64,000 bases of DNA from Armigeres subalbatus (taxonomy: Eukaryota > Arthropoda > Insecta > Diptera > Culicidae). Positions 30,950-42,840 of the stretch are shown in pieces; position 1 is the first letter of the stretch, and each line of letters starts with the position of its first letter. Location: the NCBI RefSeq assembly GCF_024139115.2, contig NC_085140.1, forward strand, positions 29,561,806 through 29,625,805, read 5' to 3'. The notes below the pieces were generated by a model. That model saw nothing but the letters and a program-made list of their open reading frames with translations, had not been told where the DNA came from and made no database searches. Both the position numbers and the translations under genes were made by a program.

Positions 30950-33900
30950 ATTTATTGCATTTTATCGTCTATCTACCGTCTAAATTTATTGAAAAGGTCT
31001 CTATAAATTTTTTGGAATGTTCTTCCAAAAACATCCAATTCATAAATTGTTTCAGGTATCCTGGATATCCTTCGGACACCATCGGAAATTCTATTCCCTC
31101 CGAAATTTCTCCAGTAATTCTTCCGAGATTTCCAGAAAAAATCTTTTCCACATGCTAACGGAAGTGACAACGGAACTCTTGAAGGTATTTTCGACATTAA
31201 ATTTGTCCAATAATATCTTTGGACATTCCTCCATGTTTTTTTTTCGGAATTTAGTGTAGGGATTTTTCCAGAAAATCACCTGAAAATTACTCCGGAGATA
31301 AATCAGGTAAATCCTTTGGAGATTCCCCGTGACAGTAATTTTAAGAAAAATTCTTCGGAAATTCTTTTACCAGAGAATCTTTTATAAATTTCTTTGGAAA
31401 TTCATTTTGAATTTCCTTCAAAATTTCTTGGAAATACCGTAGAAACTTCCTCCAGGAAATTCTTTTAGTAAAACCATATGAAATGTCTTTCAAAATTCCT
31501 GCAGGAACTATTCTGGAAATTTTGTTAGACAAATTTTTCCGAAAATTTATTAATGGAATAGAATATATGAATTCTTGGAAGAGTTTCTAAAAAAATTATA
31601 AACAAATGCCCAGATGAAATTTACGAAAGAACTCTTAAAGTAATAATAAAAGAATTTCTGAATGAATTTCAGAAGTGACTCCCGAAAAAAATGTTATAGG
31701 CACTGGCGGAGACAGAGGTGGGGCACCACACGATGCAATCACACCATTGTTCTCAAGATCTATTATTCTTGCACCAAGCGGTGTCTCACCAAATAACAAT
31801 AGCTGGCTCCGCCAATGGTTATAGGAATATCCGAAGGTCTCAAGGAATTTCTAATTAAATTTCCGGATGAATGTCCGTAGGAATTAAAAAAATCGAATGA
31901 ATTCCTGGATGAAGTTCTGAAGAAATTTCATAAGAACTCCAATAATAATAATAATAGGAATACTGGAAGAATTTATTTTAAAAAAATCGTGAAATAATTG
32001 CGGAAGCAATTTCTAAAAACAGTTCGAAGGTATTCCTAAACCAATTTCCCCAGATATTCCTAAAGCCATTTTCAAAAGAAATCCTTAAAAAATTCCTAAG
32101 GAATTCTCCTAAGGAAATTTTGGGAAGATTTTTCTACTTACCTACTTTCTACTTATTCTACTTTTCTTTTCTTACCGTAGATATTTCCGAAGAGTTTTTC
32201 GTAGGAATTCCGAGCAAAATTTCAAAGCAAGTTCCGATGGAATTTCTAAAATAATTTCCGAAGAAATTTTTAAAATAATTTGTTAAGGAATTCCGAATGG
32301 ATTTTATTTAGAAATCTCGGAAGATATTCTTGAAGAAATGCAGGTTTTTTTACAGGAATTTTTGAAGGAATATTTTGATGTATTTCCAAGAATAATCTAG
32401 ATCTACCTCCAAAGTAAATTCCTGAGAATTTGATGAAAGAGAAATTCCGAAGAAATTCTTGAAGGGTTTCACAGAGAAATTCAAGAATTTCGGAAATTCC
32501 TTCAAGAGTTCCTTTGGAAATTCCTGAAAGAAACTCCAGCGGAATCAATTGAGCCGATGGTATTGAATTTCCGATGGAATACCTAGAAGAATTTCTGAAA
32601 GTATTGCTAAAGGAATTCCTGAAGTACATTCCGGAGGGGTTTCTGAAATATTTCTTAGACAATTTTTTAAACTAATTTTCGGAAAAAATCCTTAATCCTT
32701 TTCTTCCCATGGTAGCTGTAGAGCTCCAACAAATTTTGCACCTTCCAACATTCATCTAATTATTTCAACAACAAAAAGCAGGATTTCGCACAACTTTATG
32801 GTTTCATTATACTGCAAATATAATCAATTTTGTGTAAAATAGTTAAACTATTGAAAATAATCAAGTAACTATTGATTTACAATTAAAAACTGTTTTTTTC
32901 GTTTTCCACAAATTTTAGCTATGCCAAATAACTTTTGTTTTATCATATTTTCATAGGTGATTCCTTCCTATTGAAATCTTTGAAAAAAATCGTGGGAAAG
33001 AGAGGGTTAAGGAATTTTTGAAGGTATTTCTAGATTTATTTGCGAAGGACTTCTGAAGAAATTCTTTCAGGACAGAGAAGAAATTCTCGATGGGATTCTT
33101 GAAGGAATTTTCGAAGGTATACTTGCAAGAATTTCTGAGTGACCAACCGTTAATTAAATGCTTAAAATAATGAATTTATTGCTGGGGAGGCTATTCCGAA
33201 CGAACTTTTGAATAAATTCATGAAATATCATCTGAATGATTACTAAAGAAATTTTCGAAACAACTCCTGCAGTAAATTCCTAAGTATGATGATGGATCAA
33301 AATCCTAAAAACCCGATTTTTTTTTATTTGGCTAGTCTTAATTGCAGATTCAAAACAGGGTTTTGTTTTAGATACTGCTGTCTGAATTTTCGAAGGAGTT
33401 CCCGGAAAAATTCCTGGCAGAATTCCCGAAAAAAATCCTTCAGATGTTCCAAAAGAAATTCTTGTAGAAATCTGTAAATTTATGTAGAAATTCCATTAGG
33501 ATTTTTTTTGGAAAATCCTTAGGAAATTCATTTAGAAATTCTTGTCCCAAACCTATTCAGATTGTTCTTCGGAAATTCTTCCTGAAATACATTAGGAAAT
33601 GCCTCAAGGAATTTCATCTCAAATTTCTCCAGTAAATCCTCCAAAAATTCTGTCGGGAACTCATTCAGATTTTTTTTTATAAAATTCCCCCTGTAGTGGA
33701 ATATTCCTCCAGGGATTGTTTCGTAAAACCTCCCGAAAAGCCTTTGTAAATTTCTCCAGAAATTCCATTTCCAAAATTCTGTTGAAAAAAATCGTCCGGA
33801 AAAGTATGGAATAATTAAACAGGAAATCCTAAAGGAATTTTTGGAGGAGTCTCTAACGGTTTTCCTGAAGACATTTCGTAAGGAAGTTCTGAAGAATTTT

Positions 33901-35170
33901 CGAAAAAATTCTCAAAATAATTTCCAAATGAAATTCACGAATGATTCATAGAAGAAATTCTAAAAAAAATTCTGCAGAGATTCTTGAAAGAATACGCAAA
34001 GGAAATTTCGAAGGAATCGCCGAAGGTCCAAAATAATTTTTGTAAGAATTGCTGAATAAATCCGAAGGAATACCCAGAAGAATTTTCGAAAGAAATCCTG
34101 GAGAAAGTTCTGAAGAAATTCCTGAGGGAAACTTCAAAGGAATTTCAAGAATTTAGGCCTAGAATTTTCAAAGGGATTCCTTGATAAAGTACTGGCGAGT
34201 TCTTAAAGTTTATTCCGAAGAAATTCCTAAAGGAACTTCCGAAGGTAATCCTACAATAATTTCCGTAGGTGTTGTAGGTACTGAAAAAAATCCTAAAAGG
34301 AAGATCTTTCGAAATTTTCTTATAATTTCTTGTTTAAATTTTCGAAGGAATGTTATGAGAAAATACCTTGTGATATTTCTTCAAAAATTCCTCTAGAAAT
34401 TCCCTCGGAAATGCTCCTAGAGATTACTTCGAGAATTCTTTTGCAAGTTCAATAAAGAATTTCTTCCGAAATTCTTTTAGAAAATTCTTCGGTAATTCTT
34501 TTAGATATTTGTTACTTCCATTGGAAATTTGTTTGGAACTTCTACGGAAACCTCTTTAGACATTCCTTTAAGAATACATATGGAAATTGTTTAAGGAAAA
34601 CCTTCCAAAATTTCTTTAGAAAAATTCTATTTCTGATTTTTTTATTCCTCGGAAATTGCTTTAGGAATTCCTGCCGAAAATTAATAAGGAACTCCTTCAA
34701 TTTTTTAAAATGATATTTCAGCCAGGAATTTCCGAGAAAATTAATTAAAAATTTCTCCGGAAATTTCTTTAGAAGTTCTTTTGGAAATCAGAAATTCATA
34801 TACACATTCTTTTAGGAATCATTCGGAAATTACTTCAAGAGCTCCGACGGAGATTTCATCTGGAAATTGACATTTCCGTTAGAAACTCTTCCGAAAATTC
34901 CTTTAAGATTTTCTATTTCATGCTTTAATACATTTCCGGAAAAAATCTTTCAACAAAATTTTCGGAATAATTCCTACAGCAATTTAAAAGGAAATTTTGT
35001 ATGGTTTTACTTAAAGCAAGAGAAATTTCCGAAGGAATATCCGGATGAAGTTACATAGGCCTATTTAGAGGATTTTCCGAAGGAATCCCTGGAGGAATGA
35101 CATAAGGAGTTAATGGCGTAATTTTCTGAAATTATTCCTGGAGTGGAAAGAATTTCTGAAGGATCGCCCA
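30950..35170. repeat. long degenerate repeat field, about 15-bp quasi-period, in blocks of opposite polarity
   Basis: Imperfect GAAGGAATTCCTGAA-like units occur over about 4.2 kb. The orientation switches: mostly TTCC/AAATTCTTC type at about 30990-31560, the reverse at 31600-33170, forward at 33380-33790, reverse at 33820-34170, then forward again to about 35000. Translations show 5-residue periodicity on both strands, so the 60-130-codon frames here are by-products. An (AAT)n run lies at 31942. A part at 32690-33000 is plain AT-rich sequence. Confidence 0.8.
31701..31817. mobile_element. 117-bp hAT-type MITE
   Basis: Ends CACTGGCGGAG and CTCCGCCAATG form an inverted repeat with one mismatch. 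GTTATAGG flanks both sides exactly (31693-31700 and 31818-31825). An 8-bp duplication with CA...TG ends is the hAT pattern. It sits inside the degenerate repeat field, so it is younger than that field. Confidence 0.85.
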
Positions 35171-35174
35171 AAGA

Positions 35175-36480
35175 AATTATCAGGGTTTGAATCTTATCAT
35201 GTTTGTATACACGCATACCGTGCGAGACCATGGCTTGTTATGATTCGAAAAGGTTTTTGCCTCTATTTTGTCGTTGTTCGTTATTTAGCTATTGAGAGCG
35301 ATTTCTGCAAAACCTGGAAATTATGGAAGAAATTTCTGGAGAAATTGCAGAATGAATTCTTAAACAAATGTTCAAACCTAAACCTTAAAGATTTTGCAAA
35401 TAAATTTCTAAAAGAATTTTATTATATTCCAAATAAATTCCAAGATTTACAAATAAAGTGATCGTTTTATCCATTAGTGCTATATTTGGAATTTCTTATT
35501 GTGCTACTAACGTACGAGAAAGGCACTAATGCCGTGTACAGTACAGGAAGCACAACATTTACTAGAGTTTGCAACAAATGATCATGTTATCAATTAAATT
35601 GCAGATTTGCAGACTGACTACTCTTTGGAATTGTTCCATTTAATGATTTGTAATAACCAATTCATGTGAAATTTAGAATCGTTGGGTAGTGTAACTGGTT
35701 TTTACTGGTACGAAAAACCTTATTCCGTTTAATTGATAAGCGAATAAATGCATTATCCGTCATATGATCGGCAACAATACGTTTGTGTAAAACTTGTATG
35801 GAATACTGACCAACTTTCACTTACTCAGTGTGAATAGGCAAATGAGGGGGAAAATGACTTACGACATCAATTTACGTAAATTCAGATTTATTCTCACTCA
35901 TCGGAGCTTTCAGACTTTTGGGACTCACGGGTATTCGCCTATTGACCATTTACATCTTGCTTCCTCGAGCACTAATTAGCGTGCGCTCATTAAAACTCAT
36001 TTACATTCAATGATCGCTCATTGGCATTAGATTTATCAATCATTCATTGGCATGCGTGGAGACTCATGGTAACCCATTGGCGTTACTGCATGGAAGTGAG
36101 TGGTCCAAACGCGTGATTAGTTTTTCTCACTTGCTTAGTGAATTCGTACATTTTTCTGTGATGATCTTCATATTCATGGCGCAATGAATTATGGCAGCCC
36201 TATTGTTCACTTCTCTCCCTCTTCGGGAATGTGACGTTGATTTCAAAGCAGGAAAAAAATTGAATTAGTCCATTGCTGCCTAATAATTACAACCCTGCCT
36301 ACGGGTAAGAAATAGAACTAATTTTTGGCTCAGGTGCACTCACTGGCACTTAGGGATTCTTTCTTGTACTCTTCCATTTAGGGGAGCTCATTGGCACTCA
36401 AGAGTACTTAGTGCTGGGGTTTCCATTTTAATTGGGAGAAGTCACGCAATATTTACATGTAGCTCTTTTTCTACTCTCTT
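35175..36480. other. no gene recognised
   Basis: AT-rich spacer with a loosely repeated CTCATTGGCA word at 35980-36390. Confidence 0.45.
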
Positions 36481-36500
36481 GGAAAACATGAGCAATGAAA

Positions 36501-36563
36501 TTTTTTTTTTTTTTTTTTATTCTTTATTTGAGTGATTTTTAAGGTGTTACAAAGTTCATCACT
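36501..36563 (-). mobile_element. very short 5'-truncated retroposed copy
   Basis: Read on the minus strand, 63 bp end in AATAAAGAATAAAAA and a poly(A). The 13-bp duplication ATGAGCAATGAAA flanks it exactly (36488-36500 and 36564-36576), the hallmark of LINE-mediated insertion of an mRNA 3' end. Source transcript unknown. Confidence 0.85.
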
Positions 36564-36855
36564 ATGAGCAATGAAAGGAATTTCAGCAAATTTTCAATGA
36601 TTTTTATTTCATGAAAAAGCATTAAAGTATTAATGATATGGAAATGCTAATATCATCTTCCAAACTTGGACGTACATGTTCATGATAGCATTAGAGGCGA
36701 AAGTATAGAATTGATAGTTCCGTTAGGATACGGCAGGCATGAAGAATGTTTTATAGAAGTCGATTTGAAAGCGAGCGGAGGGCAATATTTGTGATGGCAC
36801 ATATCACACGACCTTCCTTCTGCCAAGCTCCCGTATGAAGGGGGAGGGAAGAATA

Positions 36856-37016
36856 CAGTCAGTCTCAAAATTGTTCAAACAATAATGTTTTAACTGCCCG
36901 ACGTTTCGGCTGTGTTTGGCAGCCTTCTTCTTCTAATTTCCCCCAGAAGAAGGCTGCCAAACACAGCCGAAACGTCGGGGAGTTAAAACATTATTGTTTG
37001 AACAATTTTGAGACTG
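36856..37016. mobile_element. 161-bp near-perfect hairpin element
   Basis: Arms of about 72-75 bp (left CGACGTTTCGGCTGTGTTTG, right its reverse complement) leave a loop of about a dozen bases. TA flanks both ends, as for Tc1/mariner-type non-autonomous elements. It is non-coding. Confidence 0.8.
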
Positions 37017-37059
37017 TAAAGCCGAATCCCATCACGTTGTAAATTAGCTGTCTCCGTCT

Positions 37060-37225
37060 CCCCCCTTTCGAAAACGAAAATAAAAATCTTTTTGGCTGTA
37101 ACTTTTTTGTCATTTAACATTTTTTATCGCAATTTTCACCAAAAAAGGCGAAATTTATTCAAGTTTTAGAAGTTTTATTGATTTTAAGAGATAGCCCCCG
37201 GTTCCGGAATTATCCCGGATTTAAA
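37060..37225. repeat. partial direct copy of the palindrome arm
   Basis: Resembles 37445-37625: the AAAATCTTTTTGGCTGTAA, TTTTATCGCAA and TTCCGGAATTAT words occur in the same order. Confidence 0.7.
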
Positions 37226-37231
37226 ATGAAT

Positions 37232-38392
37232 GTAAATAAATAAAAGATCCAATAACGGTCTTAGTCAAACAGAACCCTTGACTATTGAGCGGGATGTATA
37301 GACTGAACACAAAATAAAATTTCAAATCAACAACGCGCTCGAATCCCAGAATCAATTGGATGAGTGAACAACGAAAATAAACGCCAAGAGTGCTCGTGGA
37401 CAATATGAAAGCGAAAACAGGGGCATCTTCATTTAACCCTCCCGTTATCAACCCCCTTTTTTGAAAACAAAAATAAAAATCTTTTTGGCTGTAAGTTTTT
37501 TGTCTTTTAACATTTTTATCGCAACTTTCACCAGAACAAGCGGAATTTATTCAAGTTTTAGGAGTTTTATGAGTTTCCAGGGTTGGTTGCTTGGTTCCGG
37601 AGTTATTCCGGATGTAAAATAAGTGTTAGCTTTTGGCCATTTCTCAGAACGCATACTTCGAAAATGATTATTTCAGATATTTTGATTGGAAACGGCGCAT
37701 AAACTATACCAAATATGATCAGGAATTTGATAGAAGATAGTCTGTATTCCGGACATTCCACCGGAAACTGTTACGGGGTCACTTCACGGTAATAGGCGAA
37801 TACCATCATGCGACACATCAAACTTCATGATTTCAAAAGTTATGGCATAATATTAGGTTACAGCGGAGGGTCCGAAATCCGGAATACAGGCCATATTTTG
37901 GACCGACTAAATTCCTGATCATATTTGGTATAGCTTATGCGCCATTTCCAATCCAAATATCTAAAATAATAATTTCGAAAGTATGCGTTCAAAGAAATGG
38001 CCAAAAGCTAACATCTATTTCAAATCCGGAATAACTCCGTTACCAAATAACCAATCCTGGAAACTCATAAAACTCTTAAAACTTGAAAAATTCCGCTTCT
38101 TTTGGTGAAAGTTGCGATAAAAAAAATGTTTAAAGACAAAAACTAACAGCCAAAAATATTTTAATTTTTGTTTTCAAAAAGGGGGTTGGTAACGGAAGGA
38201 TTAAATGAAGATGCCCCTGTTTTCGTTTTCACTGGTGTTTATATTCGTTGTACACTCGTCCAATTGATTGTGGGACTCGAGTGGGTTGTTCATTTGAAGA
38301 AAAGTTTATTTTGTGTTGAGTTTATGCATCCCGCTCAATCGTCAAGGGTGCTGTTTGACGAAGACCGTTATTGGATCTTTTACTTACTTAAC
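37232..38392. mobile_element. ~1.15-kb foldback (palindromic) element
   Basis: Left arm 37232 to about 37755 and right arm about 37870 to 38392 are inverted copies: GATCCAATAACGGTC (37246-37260) faces GACCGTTATTGGATC (38363-38377), and ACCAAATATGATCAGGAATT faces its complement near 37920. The central loop is about 115 bp. Both arms read GLNEDAPVF outward (minus on the left, plus on the right), a sign of common origin, but no transposase motif is present. Confidence 0.85.
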
Positions 38393-38519
38393 ATCAACTT
38401 TTCAACAACAAAAAATCGTGCCTATAACTATTTCAGAAATCTTTTACAACAAATGATTAGACCATTAGACGTTAGACCAAAATTTAATTACAGCACATTT
38501 TCATGATTTTATTAAGTTT

Positions 38520-41500
38520 AAAATTTTAAGTCTTAGTAAGAGGCGTCAAAACATGAGTTCTCTGGGAAAGTTGATCCTAAAAAAGTTAAAAAATCCATGA
38601 ATCAAATAACAATTTTTGACGGAAAGGGATTCTAATTTTAACTGTGTTTAAAGAAATCCCATTCAAGCAGCCGAAAGATCAAGCAGCCGAATGGTAACCG
38701 CTTTAGTATACCTGAACTGTTGGTTTTTTAATATGACAACCAATTATTAGTGCGGTAGCAATAATTAGCAGTCAGCTGCCCAGGTCATGCTTTTAACGAA
38801 CTTGGGGCCGTACCGCTCATCCAGCTTATTACCTCCTTTAATATGTCGTCTAGAAAACTTTGCTTCGTCCAGAACAGACCTTTGGAAGTGCTCTCGTGGA
38901 ATCCTCTGCGTCTATTAGTAACTGCAATCGCTTCACCGACCTAATTGCTTATATACCTCCAGATCGTATTTAATCTCATACACATTCGAGTAGAGCATGT
39001 TGAAACGTACTGGAGGTGAGGCTCTGTTCGTAGTTGATTAGCAGCACTGCATTTCACAGCACACAAAGGGGCATTTATTTCACCGCGATAATGACGCCTG
39101 AAATGAAAGGTGGACCCCCTTACCAACCAAAGGGAAGGTCTTACTCGCTCAACACACAGTCCGGCAGCTGCAACACAAAGCAGATCAGCAGCCTAACAAA
39201 CGGGAAAGCGTGAAGATTGCCAGGTGAACCATTTCCGGATTACATTCTCCACTGATTGACTGGCATTGCTTTCTATGGATGGATTGTGAAGTATGCTTTC
39301 TGCTTTTTTGCAGTTGAATTTCTTATCAATTTTAGAAATTTTAAATACAATTCCAAAGAAATATGTTCAACTATTTATAAATTCTCAAAAAATGATTTTC
39401 GTGATTTTTTTCAGATAGCTTTATGCCTCAACAACTTTATTTCTGGTATCTTTCGACGAGCAAACTGATAGAATATGACTCTACTCATACTTCCAACAGG
39501 TTGATCGTGTGCTTTCTCGATGATGCCGATGCAACGAGAAAGACGTCTTACTGCACTTAATCTCGGCTTCTGCACGAATAGCACCCGGGAAGCCCGACAA
39601 CATAAATGCAAGTTGGTGCAATATTTATGAGTGCCAGGACGCTCGACCGTTCGTTGATTTCAAGCAAAGAGCCCAACCGTATTATTTAGAATCTGAAGAC
39701 GTTGTGCACTCCTACTGGTTGTCATGTCCACTTCTTGTACTATTTTTTCTCTCCTTAACATCACTGTTGGGATAAGCTGTTTGAAGAAGTGGAATTAGAT
39801 CTGCCTTCAGTTTGAGGCACTTGGTAAAAGCTTGGAATAATTATGCTTAACTCAAGCAACTTTAATCGGTGCAACAAATTAGAGCAAACTGCTATCTTCT
39901 GCCAATTGTGAAACAATTCTAAAACAAATGAGTAAATCTTTTTTGGGAGAAAACATAAATTGAGTCTGCGAATTGAGTATCACACGACATTCATTATTTT
40001 ACTGTGTGGGTGGTCGTAGATCTTTTCAATAAAGATCAATCGAAGTTATTAACCAAACGATGGAATGGAAAGTCAAATCTTAAAATTTCATGATTATCAA
40101 TCGCTGGCAGGATTTGAATAACAATTAAAAAACAATCAATCTTATTCATGAATCGATGGAAATCGATTTTACTCCGTGCGTCAAGATGGCGCTGTTGATC
40201 GACGGTTATTTAAAAACATGTTGCTTTGCTCGCTCATTAGGACCTCCTTAATATAAAAACAAAAAGAGCCTTCCAAAAAAGAAGTAGCCAAAACTTCAGT
40301 AAACAGTAAACAAGTGGAGCAACAGCCAAAACGGATAAAAACTGAACAGACCTGTGTCGTAAAACGTAAGACTCGAACTTAAAAGTGATCAGTCATTCAC
40401 ATTTCGACTGATTAGATCGAGGAAACGAATGACGGATGGGCGGTTCGGTTCCTCTGATGGATTTGTTGTGGCTCGTTGCCCTTAGGGTGACATGTATTTT
40501 GTTATTGAACAGCAAAATGTATTTTGTGAATGGAGCATGTCGTAAAAGCAAGCAAACAAGGTTTTTGTGAATGTTATTTGCGAAAATTATATTTTTGTTT
40601 TATCTTGCCGTTTGAGAGTACAGCCAGCATACGTTCGATACAAATTTTTGATCTCCGAATGCGGAACGCAAAAAGGCTTCACAAAAATAATTAAATAATT
40701 TTTAAAGTCCATCGATAATGACAGAGTCCTTTTGCGAAGCAAGCTTGCCGCCGGCAGTTTAGAATAAATAAGCACTGAGGGCGGACTGAAGCAGCGAAAG
40801 TGATGATCAGGTTTGCAAAAGGGACCTTAATATTGATCATTGACTGATGCATGTGATGTCGTCGCTGCACAAGAGACGAATATGGGTTGGCAAAAGCTTG
40901 ATTACGGGGTCCACAAGCGTTGCTACGAAGTTGACGGACCGTCGAGTTTCGGAGAAAGCTATTTCATCGACATTACCTAGTAATATGCCGCGAAACTTTT
41001 ATCTTCTTCTTTAATCCCGATCGCATTAATTGCTGGTCCTCAGGCATGCGACCACGATGACACCGTTCGCAAATTGCGTTGCATCATGATAGAAGAAGCA
41101 GATTACCAATGCAGAGCATGGCACGTCGATAACAGGTTGTCGATTGCGATGATCACGCACGACAGATCGTAAAATAGCAAACTACAAGTCCGATAATTAA
41201 TGATCACTGACGGTAGCACCTGATTTGAATTGAGATTTACGATCGTTTTTGCGTGTTTCTCGTACACCAAAGTGTTTCAAAGATTATTCAAAACATCTAG
41301 CTTGGAAAAAAGGCGCTGAGTGAGAGTCCTTCAAATAAGTTAAGAGAAGGTTCATGTGTACTTGACTCCTGATATTTAATAAGTCTCTCGTCTTACTCAA
41401 CATCTTCCAAACCACCAGAACACAATTGAGTAACCGAAAAATGCAGTCGAGCTTGTACACATAAACGGTCGACCACTCACGTTTCTGTTCCTAATCTAAT

Positions 41501-41590
41501 CCGACAAGAACATGCATGCAAGAAATATAACCCGCTTCGGTCCAAGAAATGGCTCCAGCTCCAGCTCCAGACGAAATCAAAGTCAATAGA
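38520..41590. other. intergenic, no gene recognised
   Basis: About 3 kb of AT-rich sequence with only short frames. TATAAAAA at about 40252 and a TCAGT initiator-like word at 40296 could be a core promoter, but the spacing is long and no frame follows. Confidence 0.4.
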
Positions 41591-41597
41591 TCACCTC

Positions 41598-41813
41598 ATG
41601 TGGCGCGAAGTTGCATGGCTGATATTTTTATCGTGCCTGCTGTTGGGCCGTTCGCCGGTCACCGTCACCATGTTGAGTAACCTGGTAGAAGGCGAGGTGA
41701 ACAGGAAAGCAATTTACTCCGCGTGCAATTTGATCTGGTTTTCTCGGTCCGCCCGCGCCCTGTTCGATGCGAGCCCAGCCAAGAGAAACACGATATTGGT
41801 TTCACCCCCTTGA
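41598..41813 (+). CDS. small open frame with signal peptide, possible first exon
   Basis: 71 codons from ATG 41598. WLIFLSCLLLG (residues 8-18) forms a typical signal-peptide core, and the later part is a mixed hydrophilic sequence with host-like codon use. Candidate donors GTAGAAG (about 41682) and GTGAAC (about 41697) would cut the frame, so it may be an initial exon of a secreted or membrane protein. No following exon was identified and the product is unknown. The opposite strand is also open here (41714-41947). Confidence 0.3.
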   Translation: MWREVAWLIFLSCLLLGRSPVTVTMLSNLVEGEVNRKAIYSACNLIWFSRSARALFDASPAKRNTILVSPP

Positions 41814-41819
41814 CCGGGC

Positions 41820-42545
41820 GTTCCACCATCCGTCGCAACAGACAGCCCCTCCTGACTACTCTTTAATGTCAGAACTGCGTCTCCGGCAAAAGCAGTTCGC
41901 ATTTCGCAAACCGGGTGGACAGGATACCGCTGACGGATAGCAGCCAAACACCACGAAGTTACTGCGAGTTAGTGGCAGGGTTTGACGTATGGCAACCATG
42001 GTCACCACCCGCAATTGACAGCTGCCGACTGGCTGCGTACTGTGTGCACGTTCACCGTCCTTTTGCTTTGTGCGGTCTCGAACTGAGGTCTTAAATTACA
42101 ATCAGAGGGTGCTCAATCCGCGTTTTCCATGGATGTCGCGACTGCCACCAATAAATTCCATAGACCTCGGCGAATCGGATTGCGATCGGCTGCCTTCGCC
42201 GATGTCAGCGAACTGATTCATCCGGAATTAATGCTTATTAAAACTGACATGACTCACAATTACAAATTGTCTTCGATAAATGTTCCCTCTTCGATCGTTG
42301 TGCGGGTCTTCCAGAAACGAAAAGACTGACGATCGAGTTTAACAAGCTGCCTTCTCGCCAACAGTCGCACATGTACGTGGAAGGGAGGACTGATTGATGA
42401 AACCCGATAAATGTGAATGGGATTGATGAGCACTTGGTGGATAATGTCACACGGGTTGATTTTCAAGAAAAGATAAGTTGCGCCTTATTCTTGTGACAAT
42501 CAGCTGATCAAAAAAAATCGCAACATCACTATTCATGTCACTTCT
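41820..42545. other. no gene recognised
   Basis: Moderate GC. A 66-codon plus frame (42129-42329) has no known motif. Confidence 0.4.
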
Positions 42546-42549
42546 GATG

Positions 42550-42840
42550 TTTTTTTCTTTTCCAATCCGGATCAAATCTAAATCCAATCATAATCCATAC
42601 GAAATCAAGCGGAACCCAATCAATATCCAATCGGAATTCAAATGAAATCGAAATCAAATCGAAATTCAATCATAACTCAATCGAAATCAATGCGAGATCC
42701 AATCAAAATCTATTCGTAATCAAATCCAAATCCAATCCATATCCAAATCCAATCAAAATCCAATCCAAATCCAATCCAAATCCAATCCAAATCCAATCCA
42801 AATCCAATCCAAATCCAATCCAAATCCAATCCAAATCCAG
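42550..42840. repeat. left edge of the satellite: AATCCAAATCC units
   Basis: Loose AATCAAATCGAAAT words (42550-42720) become regular 11-bp CCAATCCAAAT units at about 42735-42838, then change to CAGTCC-type units within about 100 bp. Confidence 0.9.

Noticed and set aside
32270..32662. 130-codon minus-strand frame
   Set aside because: Five-residue periodic translation of the degenerate 15-bp repeat field.
37221..38506. two similar frames (76 and 112 codons) as duplicated genes
   Set aside because: They are mirror readings of the two palindrome arms and have no domain or transcript signal.
40250..40300. core promoter from TATAAAAA and TCAGT
   Set aside because: Spacing of about 44 bp is longer than usual and no coding frame or exon follows.
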